DNA from: a virus
IMG/VR virus record: IMGVR_UViG_3300017786_003484
Coordinates: 1 to 64,000 of that record
Length of the DNA: 64,000 bases
Strand: one strand, 5' to 3'
Below the pieces are notes generated by a model. The model made no database searches, had not been told where the DNA came from, and saw nothing but the letters and a program-made list of their open reading frames with translations. Positions 35,873 to 44,844 of the stretch are shown piece by piece (the first letter of the stretch is position 1; each line of letters begins with the position of its first letter). Both the position numbers and the translations under genes were made by a program.

Positions 35873-37638
35873 TTATATTCAAGAATATTACAATAAAAAA
35901 CTTTATGAGTGTTGGTAATGTTACTCAGGCATTAAACTTAGACAAAGATGGTTTGACTCTTGTACTAGGAAATAACTTAGATTTAGGTGGCGATGGAGCT
36001 CGTAATGGTGTTGGTAAAACAACTATTGTTAATGCTTTGTCTTTTGCACTTTATGGTGATGCATTAACTACAATCCGTAAACATAACCTAATTAACAAAA
36101 CTAATGGCAAGAATATGCTTGTTACATTAGAGTTTGAAAAGAACGGCGAAAAGTTTAAAATTGAACGTGGACGTAGTCCAAATGTCTTACATTTTTATAT
36201 TAACGATAGTAAGTTAGGTGATGTAACAGATGAAGGACAAGGCGAAAATAGAGTTACACAAAAAGAAATAGATAGGCTTATTGGCATGGGCAAAGAAATG
36301 TTCAAACACCTTGTTGCATTGAACACTTATACACAACCTTTCTTATCTTTACGGGCCAATGAACAACGAGAAATTATTGAAGAACTTCTCGGTATTACAC
36401 AACTTAGTGAAAAAGCTGACATACTTAAAGAAGGTATTAGAAATACTAAGGATCTGGTTAAAGATGAAGAATCAAGGCATCGTGCATTAGAAGAAAGTAA
36501 TGCTAGAGTTAAGTCTACTATTGACGATTTAAAAAGACGTAGCAGGACATGGGCTAAGAAAAAAGATGCTGACTTAACTAATTTGTTGGCTGGTATTACA
36601 GAGTTAGAATCAACAGATATTGATGCAGAACTTGCATCTCACAGGGCATTAGAAGTTTTTAAAGAAAACGATAATCGCCTAAAGTTAGCCAATAAAGAAC
36701 TTGCTTCTAGACAGAGTAATATTAATAAACTTAAGGAATCTTTTAAATTATCTGAAAATAATTTAGTATCTTTAAAGGATAATAAGTGCCATACTTGTGG
36801 TACTAAGTTACAAGACGAAAAGCAAAAAACTTTAATAACAGAATCTAACAATATGCTAAATCAGATTAAAGATGCTCTTAAAGAAGAACATGGTCTTTTA
36901 GCACAAGCAGATATTGCTGTTCGAGATATTGGAGATATGGGTACAAGACCTAGTACAAAATATTTGAATATTGAAGAAGCAATTAAACACCAGAGTAATT
37001 TAGAAAACTTAAAAAGTACTCTGGTAAACAAGGAAGGAGAGGCAGATCCTTACCAGGAGCAAATAGAAGCTCTTGAAACTACTGCCCTTGCAGAAATATC
37101 ATGGGAGAACATGAATGAGTATACAAAACTGCAAGAACACCAAGAATTTTTGTTAAAATTGCTTACTAACAAGGACTCATTTGTCCGTAAACGCATTATC
37201 GAGCAGAATTTAGCATATTTGAACCACAGACTAGGTTATTACTTGGATAAGTTACAATTACCACATGAAGTGGAATTTAAAAGCGACTTAGAGGTTGACA
37301 TTACTCAATTGGGTCAAACATTTGATTTTGACAACCTAAGCAGGGGAGAACGTAACAGGTTAATCTTAGCTCTAAGTTGGAGTTTTAGAGATGTGTATGA
37401 GAGTTTCACAGAACCTATGAATTTATTGTTTATTGATGAATTAGTAGACTCAGGCATGGACCAAGTTGGTATTGAGTTATCAATGAGTGTCTTAAAGAAA
37501 ATGGGCCGTGAAATGAAACGTAATGTCTTTTTAATCAGCCATCGAGACGAACTCGCTGGTCGTGTAAACAACGTACTAATGGTTGTTAAGCAAAATGGTT
37601 TTACCGAGCTTGACAATTCTACTGAAATTATTTTATAA
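35869..37638 (+). CDS. 46: Recombination endonuclease subunit gp46 (SbcC/Rad50-like ATPase)
   Basis: ABC-type ATPase partner of gp47. It has a Walker A GARNGVGKTTIVNALSFALY near residues 40-60, Q-loop region NTYTQPFLSL, coiled-coil arms, a zinc hook CHTC at about 307-310, the ABC signature LSRGERNRL and Walker B NLLFIDELVDSGMD. A histidine switch is present in FLISHRDEL. Length 589 against 560 in T4. Encoded immediately after gp47 with ATGA overlap, so stoichiometric expression is expected. Confidence 0.95.
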   Translation: MIIFKNITIKNFMSVGNVTQALNLDKDGLTLVLGNNLDLGGDGARNGVGKTTIVNALSFALYGDALTTIRKHNLINKTNGKNMLVTLEFEKNGEKFKIERGRSPNVLHFYINDSKLGDVTDEGQGENRVTQKEIDRLIGMGKEMFKHLVALNTYTQPFLSLRANEQREIIEELLGITQLSEKADILKEGIRNTKDLVKDEESRHRALEESNARVKSTIDDLKRRSRTWAKKKDADLTNLLAGITELESTDIDAELASHRALEVFKENDNRLKLANKELASRQSNINKLKESFKLSENNLVSLKDNKCHTCGTKLQDEKQKTLITESNNMLNQIKDALKEEHGLLAQADIAVRDIGDMGTRPSTKYLNIEEAIKHQSNLENLKSTLVNKEGEADPYQEQIEALETTALAEISWENMNEYTKLQEHQEFLLKLLTNKDSFVRKRIIEQNLAYLNHRLGYYLDKLQLPHEVEFKSDLEVDITQLGQTFDFDNLSRGERNRLILALSWSFRDVYESFTEPMNLLFIDELVDSGMDQVGIELSMSVLKKMGREMKRNVFLISHRDELAGRVNNVLMVVKQNGFTELDNSTEIIL

Positions 37639-37648
37639 GGAGAATAAT

Positions 37649-37843
37649 ATGACAGACCCAAGAGATTCAGCTCACCATATAGCACTAATGGAAAATATGG
37701 ATACTTATATGGCAGAGAACAGAAAGTTTGTAGAAAAGGGAGTTAAGGCTTCTGCAACTAGAGCTCGTAAAGCTCTTCAGGCTATTGCTGTTGCTGTTAA
37801 AGAAAGACGTAAAGAAATCACAGAAGAGAAAAACGCACTTTAA
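37649..37843 (+). CDS. Histone H1-like protein (Hc1 family)
   Basis: A 64-residue protein starting at the ATG at 37649 behind AAGGAG. The stretch ENRKFVEKGVKASATRARKA followed by a basic helix KERRKEITEEK closely follows the Hc1 histone H1-like pattern (EKGNKAAGTRxRKG...EIRxEIQ) of bacterial nucleoid proteins. It probably binds DNA non-specifically and may compact phage or host DNA. Sits between gp46 and a nuclease with ATG/TAA overlap downstream. Confidence 0.7.
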   Translation: MTDPRDSAHHIALMENMDTYMAENRKFVEKGVKASATRARKALQAIAVAVKERRKEITEEKNAL

Positions 37844-38355
37844 TGCCAAGTAAAAGTAAAACTAAAGGATCAAGTTTTGAGAGGGAGGTTGCAACACATC
37901 TCTCAGAAATTTACAACGAAAGTTTTGTAAGAGTTCCAAACTCAGGAGCTTTTGTTGGAGGAATGAATCAGGCTCGTAAAAGCTATCTAAGTGAAGAACA
38001 AATTAGAGGCTTTAAAGGAGATATTATTCCTGGTCCTAGTTTTCCTTTATTGGTATTTGAATGCAAATTTTATGCAGACTTTCCTTTCCATCAGTTACTT
38101 CAAAATACGGACGTACTGATATTAGATGACTGGATAAATCAAACTATAGACTGTATGGATGATGGCGACTTAGGACTTCTTTGTATGAAGTTTAATAGAA
38201 AAGGTCGTTATGTTGCATACGAGGACAAGTTTAAATTTAAGACAACAAGATCTATAAACTATAAAAATTGGCTCATAACAGAATACGATTCCTTTTGGGA
38301 ATTGAATGTAGAACAAGTAAAAACATACTCAAAACTCACAGAGACCATCTCTTAG
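37843..38355 (+). CDS. PD-(D/E)XK nuclease, Holliday-junction-resolvase-like
   Basis: A 170-residue nuclease fold: KGSSFEREVATHLSE carries E13, then GDIIPG has D60 and VFECKF gives E73 and K75, the E...D...ExK arrangement of archaeal Hjc/RecB-like resolvases. Located at the end of the recombination operon after gp46/gp47 and the H1-like gene, so a role in branched DNA resolution or repair is sensible. T4 uses gp49 (endonuclease VII), which is unrelated. This could be its functional replacement. Confidence 0.7.
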   Translation: MPSKSKTKGSSFEREVATHLSEIYNESFVRVPNSGAFVGGMNQARKSYLSEEQIRGFKGDIIPGPSFPLLVFECKFYADFPFHQLLQNTDVLILDDWINQTIDCMDDGDLGLLCMKFNRKGRYVAYEDKFKFKTTRSINYKNWLITEYDSFWELNVEQVKTYSKLTETIS

Positions 38356-38922
38356 ACACATTGGCAAGCTATCTACTGATAGGTTAGTGCAAGCCGTTTA
38401 TATTGCACCCATAAAATCTGGATCAATTAAGGATCGCAGAGGACGGAAGTTCTGAGCAGTAGCAGAGACATATCACCACTATCCTTGACAGGACGTAGTT
38501 CAAACAGCATGAAACTGGACTGGTGTATGTATAGTATTGCTAAAATGAGTAGGCTCTGGTGAACTATTACAACCTACATAACAATAGAATTGGTTTGGTT
38601 TGGTTCTATTTGTTTGCGTTATTACAGTCTAGTGTAAAAGGGTACCGCGTAACCGCCCTAACAGAAATGTTGCTTTAACCAAAGTGTGGTAGAGGTCTGT
38701 GTCAAGACAACCATTTATCTTAGCCCCTAAACGGGGCTAAGTGTGGATAGTTAATCTATGTCAAGCTAAACTTAAAAATATTAGAGTCAAACTTATATAA
38801 TAAAAACTATGTGTTATCGTTTGAAATATAAAATTGAATGAGTAGAGCAACGCGATACGATATTCATGGACGAAGTATTCGTCCTGTAACTGATTCTTAA
38901 CAATGTTAATGAGCAACTCTGG
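38356..38922 (+). ncRNA. 567-nt hairpin-rich gap, candidate structured noncoding RNA
   Basis: No plausible gene on either strand. It contains many short, clean stem-loops: 38369-38382 (5 bp, TACT loop), 38387-38408 (GTGCAA/TTGCAC), 38440-38453 (5 bp closed by a GGAA, GNRA-type, tetraloop) nested in AAGGAT 38429-38434 with ATCCTT 38481-38486, 38549-38577 (GTAGG/CCTAC), 38583-38610 (AATAGAA/TTCTATT around a TTGG repeat), 38719-38741 (9 bp CTTAGCCCC, 5-nt loop) and 38868-38884 (7 bp GGACGAA). None is followed by a T tract. It lies between two converging operons. Strand and boundaries are uncertain. I could not match it to tRNA, tmRNA or RNase P. Confidence 0.5.
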
Positions 38923-39150
38923 CTAACGCATCTGATTAGCAATACCCTTTTTACCATACATTGTATCTATCTTCTCTTTAACTACTTCTGATAAGATTAC
39001 TCTGTCAGTATATGGCATATCCCATACAACTTGTATAGGGTTGCTACTCCAAACACTTAAATTACATATATCTTGGGTTAGGGCTCTTGACTCAGATTCA
39101 AAACTTTCGATATACTTTGTAATCTTATTTGAATCAGTTCCTAGACTCAA
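38923..39150 (-). CDS. 51: Baseplate hub assembly / tail chaperone gp51-like; TTG start or frameshift product
   Basis: A 75-codon frame directly behind the gp26-like gene, the pairing expected for T4 hub-assembly proteins gp26 and gp51. The only start codon near its beginning is TTG at 39150, overlapping the gp26 stop as TTGA, with GAAGG just three bases before it. Alternatively it is reached by a -1 shift on the T run at 39161-39168, which joins it in frame to gp26. The protein is helical (ITKYIESFESESRALTQDIC, VVKEKIDTMYGKKGI). Identification with gp51 is by position and size class. It ends next to the structured gap. Confidence 0.6.
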   Translation of the reverse strand: MSLGTDSNKITKYIESFESESRALTQDICNLSVWSSNPIQVVWDMPYTDRVILSEVVKEKIDTMYGKKGIANQMR

Positions 39151-40040
39151 GAGCCTTCGGAAAAAAAACTTGTTGGATCAAAAAGCATATCTGTTTTGTA
39201 TTCTTCTTGGCAAAAATCACATTTAGCTGAAACTTCTCTGATAATTCCAAATTCTTGGAATGCTTTTAATTCTTCTTCTAACCTATCAACTGAGCCTCTG
39301 TCGAGGTTACCCAACCAGTCAGCAATAAATTTTATATCAGTTATTTCTTGTGGTTCTGCTTCTCCGGTACCTGGGATAACAACTTTAAGAATTGCGCCAA
39401 TCATTAAGTCATGACTTAGATCAACTAATTGAGCAAAGCCTGCATTTGCAATTTCAGTTTGTCTTTCTACTGGTTCTTCTCGTTGTTCACTTGACTGTAA
39501 TGCCCTCATCGAATCAAATTGCATTCGTAGTAAACGTGATTGATCTTTTAAATTATACGGTCTTAGATGTACTTCTAAGTTATTTGCAAGTTTCACGATG
39601 CCTAATTTAGCTGGAATTGGCTTTAATGTACCAATTATCTGTCCTAAACTTACATTTATTCGTTGAGACTTACCATCAGACTCGTTACAGCCATGACTGA
39701 TATCCATTGGCATATCGTCTCCGTAACTTGCCATTTTAATTGCAACTAAAATCATATCAACATCTGCTGACGGAACTTCATCAACATCAGCAATGTCTGG
39801 ACAAGAACTTTTGATTACACCTCTCATTGCTTCACCGTTAAATAAAGCGTCAGGGTTTTTAAGGCGTAATTCGTCTTTTGCAGTCATTGGATATATTGCA
39901 AGTTCCCCGCTTTCAGTTAACTTAGGTGGCTGTTTATAGTATCTTCCATTAGAAGGAAGAGTAATATATGTTCCAGGTTGCCTAAAATAATCCGATAAAG
40001 GGTTAGCAGTTTGCCCGGAAAGTGGGTTTTTATTATCCAT
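39147..40040 (-). CDS. 26: Baseplate hub assembly protein gp26-like
   Basis: A 297-residue protein beginning with a linker then YFRQPGTYITLPSNGRYYKQ and MTAKDELRLKNPDALFNGEA, the conserved start of gp26-type proteins in marine T4-like phages. The carboxy end carries a CDFCQEEY zinc-knuckle-like pair. In T4, gp26 with gp51 is needed for hub assembly. The neighbour in the opposite direction is the tape-measure candidate, which supports a tail-assembly chaperone role. The last codons run AGT TTT TTT TCC, an ideal slippery site. Confidence 0.75.
   Translation of the reverse strand: MDNKNPLSGQTANPLSDYFRQPGTYITLPSNGRYYKQPPKLTESGELAIYPMTAKDELRLKNPDALFNGEAMRGVIKSSCPDIADVDEVPSADVDMILVAIKMASYGDDMPMDISHGCNESDGKSQRINVSLGQIIGTLKPIPAKLGIVKLANNLEVHLRPYNLKDQSRLLRMQFDSMRALQSSEQREEPVERQTEIANAGFAQLVDLSHDLMIGAILKVVIPGTGEAEPQEITDIKFIADWLGNLDRGSVDRLEEELKAFQEFGIIREVSAKCDFCQEEYKTDMLFDPTSFFSEGS
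39161..39168 (-). promoter_or_regulatory. Candidate -1 ribosomal frameshift site (T8)
   Basis: On the minus strand eight T in a row are read as AGT TTT TTT TCC in the gp26 frame, giving the heptamer T TTT TTT. Slipping back one base continues TTC CGA AGG CTC TTG AGT into the gp51 frame with no stop. Phage lambda G/GT and many tail chaperones use such a shift. Confidence 0.6.
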
Positions 40041-40058
40041 GTAGTTAATCCTATCAGG

Positions 40059-40064
40059 TAAATA
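40059..40064 (+). promoter_or_regulatory. Late promoter box upstream of the tape-measure gene
   Basis: GGTAAATAGG about 71 nt before the ATG at 40135 in the divergent gap with the gp26-like gene. The same GGTAAATAG sequence precedes the holin-like gene at 49213-49218. Confidence 0.45.
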
Positions 40065-40134
40065 GGCTTATAGAAACCTATATTTGTAACTATACTTATA
40101 TTCGGTTATAAAGCACAAAGGTCCAAAAGGTAAT

Positions 40135-43134
40135 ATGGAAGAAGAATTAAAAGAAGCAATTGGTAAATTAACCGATCAGATTTCCAGTATGAATAAACAA
40201 ACAGGCTCAAGACCTGGTGGAAGTCGTGGATCTACAGGTCCTAAAGTTGATGCTACTGCTTCGGCAATGGACAAACTAAAAGATGGGGTCAAAGGTACTA
40301 CTTCAAGTTTAAAGAAAACTGCTGAATCAAACGAAAAACTTGTACAAGCATCTAAAAAACTTACCTGGGAGCAAAAATCACAAATAAGAGGATTGCAAAA
40401 TTTTGGTAAAGGATTACTTGACGGAAGTAAAAAAGGACAAGATTCTTTAAACCAGTTATCCGGAGCTCTAACAAATAGCACAGGAAAAGTTACTAAAGTA
40501 CTTGGCGCCTTTGCCGCTGGTTTAGGTTTTGCATGGGGAACATTAGAAAATTTTGCAGATGCCGCTAGAGGAGCAAGTGGAGCATTAAACTTAGGTGCTG
40601 TTGGTGTTGGCTTAATGCAAACACAAAGTATGATGTCAGGACTTGGCAAAGAGTTTGCAACTGTTATTAATGAAAGCGGAGGCGGTTTTAAATTATTAGG
40701 AGCAACTACAGAAGACGCAGTTAGAAACTTATCTCAAATGTCGAGAGCAGTTAGAAACGGTTCTTCTATGATGGGCAACCTTACAAAAGAATTTGGTGTG
40801 TCAGCAAAAGCAGTCGACGAAACTGCAAAGTTAACTGCTCAGTTAGGACTTACAGAAAAAGATAGTGCCAGCTTAATGGCCGCTAGTTTAGATGTTGCAA
40901 GAAGGTCTGGTGCTTCACAAGAAACAGCAATGCAGACTGCAATTAAAAGTTATGCTACTACTGCAAAGACAGCTCGAGGATTAAGCGATCAATTTGGTGT
41001 TAGTGCCAAGGTAATTATGCAGGCTTCAATGGCTTTCCAGAAATCTATTGCAGGACAAAGAGCCGCAATGCTTGGAGTAGGAACAGATGCTACTGAAATC
41101 CAAGGAGTAATGGGTCAAATGCTTGGTAATCTAAGCCAAGATCAAAGAGATAGAGCATCAGCCGCAATGGCCGCAGGAGAAATTGGACAAGCTATTGCTA
41201 TTGCAACTGAAGGTAAATCTGGAGCAGAAGCAAGTGCAACTGCTGACATGATAAGAATGATATCTGAAGCAAACACCGGAAAAGGTGATGGTACAGTTTT
41301 ACAAGCTCTTAAAGGTATGGAAAATGCTTCCATGGAACAGTTTGCAAGCAGTAGAAACTTTAGAGATCAAAATATGAATGCCGCGGCAGGAATTGGCGCC
41401 GCATTTAAACGATTAAGTGATGATGCAGATAAGTCTAATAAAGATGCTAAGAAAAATGCAGAAGAAGGTCAAACTACAGAAGCAAGCAATATTAAGTCTC
41501 TTACACAAATGTCAACAGCCGTTGATTATGCTAAAGGATCATTTTATGGTTTAATAGCAGGTGGTGTTGGATTACTAGGATCGTTTGTATCGTTAGCGGC
41601 CGCAGGTAGTGCCGCCGCTATAGCAATGGGTGGCGGAGGCTTAACAGGAATGTTAGGTGGACTTAGCAAAGGACTTAATAAAATAACATCTGGTGCGTTA
41701 GGATCAGTAGGTAAAGTAGGCGGAGCAGTATCTGGTGCAACCGGAGGAATGCTTAGTAAAGCAAAAGGATTTTTAGGAATTGGAGCAGGAGGAGGTTCTG
41801 CTACTCAGTCTGTACCTGGTGTGCCTAGCACTAAAGGAATGCAAACAGCAGTAGGTGAAGTTAAAAGCCTAGGAAAGATGATACAAGATACTTTATCAGG
41901 TATAGGAAACGGAATTGCAAAATTAGCAAGAGGCATAGGCAGTTCATTATCTTCTATTGGAACAGGAATTTCAAAGTTAGCAAAAGGAATTGGCAGATCA
42001 ATGTCCTCTCTTGGTAAAGGTATTGGAGATTTAGGAGAAGGACTAGGTAGAGGAATTGGAAAACTAGTTGAAAGTTCTTTAAAAGGAATTGGTAAAGGAC
42101 TTGCCGCAGTATCTAATCCAAAATATTTAATTGGAGCCGCAGTACTAGCCGCAACAGGTGGTGCAATGTGGATTGCTGGAAAAGCATTCCAACAGTTTGC
42201 AAATATTAATTGGGGCGGAGTAATTGCTGGAGGCATTGCCCTAGCCGCAGTAACAGCAGGTGCCGCATTAATTGGATCATCTGGTATGATTGCACCTATT
42301 CTAATTGGAGCAGTAGCAATTGGAGCTCTTGGAGCCGCACTAATACCATTTAGCTATGCCGCTAAACTTGCAGGCGAAGGAATGGTAGACTTAGGTAGAG
42401 GGTTAAGAATAATTGGTGATGTTCCAATTCCAACGTTACTTGCTATAGGTCCTGCATTAGCATTAATGGGAGTAGGTTTAGCCGCACTTTCAGCCGCTGG
42501 TGCAGTAAGTTCTCTTTTAGGAGCATTCCAAGATGAAGGACCAATTGATAAAATTGTAAAAATTGCCAAAGCCGCTCCTGGTGTTAACTTAATGGCTAAG
42601 TCTTTAAGAACATTTGGTATTAACATAATGGTCTTTAACAAAGGACTTGAAGGTTTAAGTATGACAGCATTAGATGCTTTAGAAGACTTTAATGACGTTG
42701 CAAGTAATATATCACAATCTTCTGTAACTGCAATGGCAGATTTAGCAGTAGCAACTTCGTTACTTGGATTTAATATAAAAGATATAGATTGGAATCAATT
42801 AGTTTTACCAGTAGACATTGGTGAAAGATATCATAATTTAGCAGAAGGAATGGTAGCAACTGCTGAAGCAATGGATAAGATGCCTAAGCCAGGTATGTGG
42901 GACACTATTGTTGCAGGTGTAGGCAACTTGTTTGGAGTAAATGGTGGAGAACAAGGTAGCTTGACTGAGTCAGTTCAGAAAGAAAGAACCACAACTACAA
43001 CATACAGCGATGGATCTGTTGATACAAATACAGAGATGATTACAGTTCTTAAGTCTATTGACGGACATATGGGCAAAGTTACTCAGAATACTAAGAAAGA
43101 AGTAACTGTAACAGCACCTCGCTTTGGTAGTTAA
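40135..43134 (+). CDS. Tail tape-measure-like protein
   Basis: A 999-residue protein with the composition of tape-measure proteins. The amino part is long and helical, Ala/Gly/Lys/Ser-rich (residues 1-450). Residues about 460-490 and 670-790 are strongly hydrophobic (VLAATGGAMWIAGKAF, GGVIAGGIALAAVTAGAALI, ILIGAVAIGALGAALIPF). Between them is a repetitive GIGxGIxKLAxGIG section at about 580-640. It starts divergently from the gp26/gp51-like chaperone genes and lies upstream of the portal gene. Tape-measure proteins set tail length and enter the membrane at ejection. AAAAGG precedes the ATG. The call is by composition and context. Confidence 0.65.
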   Translation: MEEELKEAIGKLTDQISSMNKQTGSRPGGSRGSTGPKVDATASAMDKLKDGVKGTTSSLKKTAESNEKLVQASKKLTWEQKSQIRGLQNFGKGLLDGSKKGQDSLNQLSGALTNSTGKVTKVLGAFAAGLGFAWGTLENFADAARGASGALNLGAVGVGLMQTQSMMSGLGKEFATVINESGGGFKLLGATTEDAVRNLSQMSRAVRNGSSMMGNLTKEFGVSAKAVDETAKLTAQLGLTEKDSASLMAASLDVARRSGASQETAMQTAIKSYATTAKTARGLSDQFGVSAKVIMQASMAFQKSIAGQRAAMLGVGTDATEIQGVMGQMLGNLSQDQRDRASAAMAAGEIGQAIAIATEGKSGAEASATADMIRMISEANTGKGDGTVLQALKGMENASMEQFASSRNFRDQNMNAAAGIGAAFKRLSDDADKSNKDAKKNAEEGQTTEASNIKSLTQMSTAVDYAKGSFYGLIAGGVGLLGSFVSLAAAGSAAAIAMGGGGLTGMLGGLSKGLNKITSGALGSVGKVGGAVSGATGGMLSKAKGFLGIGAGGGSATQSVPGVPSTKGMQTAVGEVKSLGKMIQDTLSGIGNGIAKLARGIGSSLSSIGTGISKLAKGIGRSMSSLGKGIGDLGEGLGRGIGKLVESSLKGIGKGLAAVSNPKYLIGAAVLAATGGAMWIAGKAFQQFANINWGGVIAGGIALAAVTAGAALIGSSGMIAPILIGAVAIGALGAALIPFSYAAKLAGEGMVDLGRGLRIIGDVPIPTLLAIGPALALMGVGLAALSAAGAVSSLLGAFQDEGPIDKIVKIAKAAPGVNLMAKSLRTFGINIMVFNKGLEGLSMTALDALEDFNDVASNISQSSVTAMADLAVATSLLGFNIKDIDWNQLVLPVDIGERYHNLAEGMVATAEAMDKMPKPGMWDTIVAGVGNLFGVNGGEQGSLTESVQKERTTTTTYSDGSVDTNTEMITVLKSIDGHMGKVTQNTKKEVTVTAPRFGS

Positions 43135-43162
43135 GTATTAATATAAAAAGGTAAGTAATAGT

Positions 43163-44827
43163 ATGGCATCATGGAAAAAACATTTTAAGATATGGGATCC
43201 CCAAGCTGAACAGACTAATAATGGTCCAAGACAGCAGGGAGGTAGTTCATCTAAGTTCGCTAGTTGGCTACAAGACGTGTACACAGGGCAACCTAACAGA
43301 GTTGAACGTTATAGTCAGTATGATCAAATGGATCAAGACTCAGAAGTTAATGCGGCCTTAGACACAATTACAGAATTTTGTACTCAGGAGGATCCTTTAA
43401 CACATCTTCCTTTTGCTTTAAGATGGTCCTCTGACCCAACACCAAGTGAAAATACAACTATTAATGAAACACTTAAAAAATGGTGTGCTATTAACGGATT
43501 TGATCAAAAACTATTTAGAACTTTTAGAAGTGCTATTAAGTTTGGAGATCACTTCTTTTTACGTGATCCGGAAACATTTGAATTATATTGGGTAAATCCA
43601 GGTGATGTTAAAAGAGCAGTAATTAACGAAGCTGAAGGTCGTAAAGTTGAACAGTATGTTATTAGTAACTTACACCCTAACTTAGGAGCAAAAGTAGCAA
43701 CTAAGCCAATTGAAAGTGTTCAATCAATGGCCAATGCAGTACAAGCAGGACCAAACAATCAATATAACGTTTCAAATAGTGCTTATAAAAGTGGTAACAC
43801 AGGAACCGAAGTTACAGTTGATGCAAAAGATATGATTCATATTAGTTTAAGCGAAGGCTTAGATGCTAACTGGCCTTTTGGAGCAAGTATACTTGATAGT
43901 GTTTTTAAAATTTATAAACAAAAAGAATTATTAGAAGATGCGATTATCATTTATCGTGTACAAAGAGCACCAGAACGTAGAGTATTTTATATTGATACAG
44001 GTAATTTACCTAGTCATCAAGCAATGGGATTTCTTGAAAGAGTTAAAAACGAAATACACCAAAGACGTATTCCTACTAGATCAGGTGGTGGTACTACTAT
44101 GGATGCAAGTTACAATCCTTTGAGCATTATGGAAGACTTTTTCTTTGCTCAATCAGCTGACGGTAGAGGAAGTAAAGTTGAAGTATTACCGGGTGGAACA
44201 AACTTAGGTGAAATTGACGATTTAAAATTCTTTTCAAACAAATTAATGAGAGGTTTAAGAATTCCTAGTAGTTATATGCCTACTGGACCTGACGATAGTG
44301 CAGTTCAATTAACAGATGGTCGTGTAGGAACAGCATTAATTCAAGAATATCGCTTTAATAGATACTGTCAGAGACTCCAAGGTTTAATTATGCCTATGCT
44401 ATGTAAAGAGTTTAAAACTTTTGTAAAGCATAGAGGTATTAATGTAGACACATCTTCTTTTGAGATTGATATGCTAGAGCCTCAAAACTTTAGTGATTAT
44501 AGACAAATTGAAGTTAATAATGCAAGGGCTAGTGTGTTTACACAATTAGCAGAAGTACCTTACATGAGTCATAGATTTAAGTTACAAAAGTTCTTAGGTT
44601 TAACTGATGCAGAGTTACTTGAAAATGAAAAACTTTGGTTAGAAGAAAATAAAAACCCAACACCAGCTGAAGGCGACGAAGAAGCTGGATTTAGCGATAT
44701 TGGTGGCGGTGCCGGCGGTGGCGGACTAAGTGATGGTGATATGGACTTTGCCGACGACTTAGAAAATGCAGAACCAGCCGCAGACGATGGTGGCGGTGAA
44801 TCTGCACCTACAGAACCAGAAGCATAA
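43163..44827 (+). CDS. 20: Portal vertex protein gp20
   Basis: T4-type portal: YDQMDQDSEVNAALDTITEF, FRSAIKFGDHFFLRDPE, DMIHISLSEGLDANWPFGAS, EDAIIIYRVQRAPERRVFYI, DTGNLPSHQA and GLRIPSSYMPTGPDDS are the classical gp20 blocks used as environmental markers. Length 554 is normal. The ring of twelve forms the DNA gateway, initiates prohead assembly and binds the terminase and neck. The acidic, Gly-rich tail (GGGAGGGGLSDGDMDFADDL) is typical. Preceded by AAAAAGG. Confidence 0.97.
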   Translation: MASWKKHFKIWDPQAEQTNNGPRQQGGSSSKFASWLQDVYTGQPNRVERYSQYDQMDQDSEVNAALDTITEFCTQEDPLTHLPFALRWSSDPTPSENTTINETLKKWCAINGFDQKLFRTFRSAIKFGDHFFLRDPETFELYWVNPGDVKRAVINEAEGRKVEQYVISNLHPNLGAKVATKPIESVQSMANAVQAGPNNQYNVSNSAYKSGNTGTEVTVDAKDMIHISLSEGLDANWPFGASILDSVFKIYKQKELLEDAIIIYRVQRAPERRVFYIDTGNLPSHQAMGFLERVKNEIHQRRIPTRSGGGTTMDASYNPLSIMEDFFFAQSADGRGSKVEVLPGGTNLGEIDDLKFFSNKLMRGLRIPSSYMPTGPDDSAVQLTDGRVGTALIQEYRFNRYCQRLQGLIMPMLCKEFKTFVKHRGINVDTSSFEIDMLEPQNFSDYRQIEVNNARASVFTQLAEVPYMSHRFKLQKFLGLTDAELLENEKLWLEENKNPTPAEGDEEAGFSDIGGGAGGGGLSDGDMDFADDLENAEPAADDGGGESAPTEPEA

Positions 44828-44844
44828 AAGGAATAAGTAAAGTT

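Noticed and set aside
38498-38520. A GTTCAAAC T-loop-like sequence in the structured gap suggesting a tRNA
   Set aside because: No acceptor stem, anticodon arm or D-arm could be drawn around it. I see no tRNA gene in the window.
38880-38900. CTGAT near a hairpin, considered as part of a hammerhead ribozyme
   Set aside because: The CUGANGA and GAAA core elements are not both present, and the hairpin at 38868-38884 is not in the right place.
41805-42236. A Pro-rich 143-codon frame opposite the tape-measure gene
   Set aside because: An artefact of Gly/Ile/Lys codons read in antisense, with no start signal.
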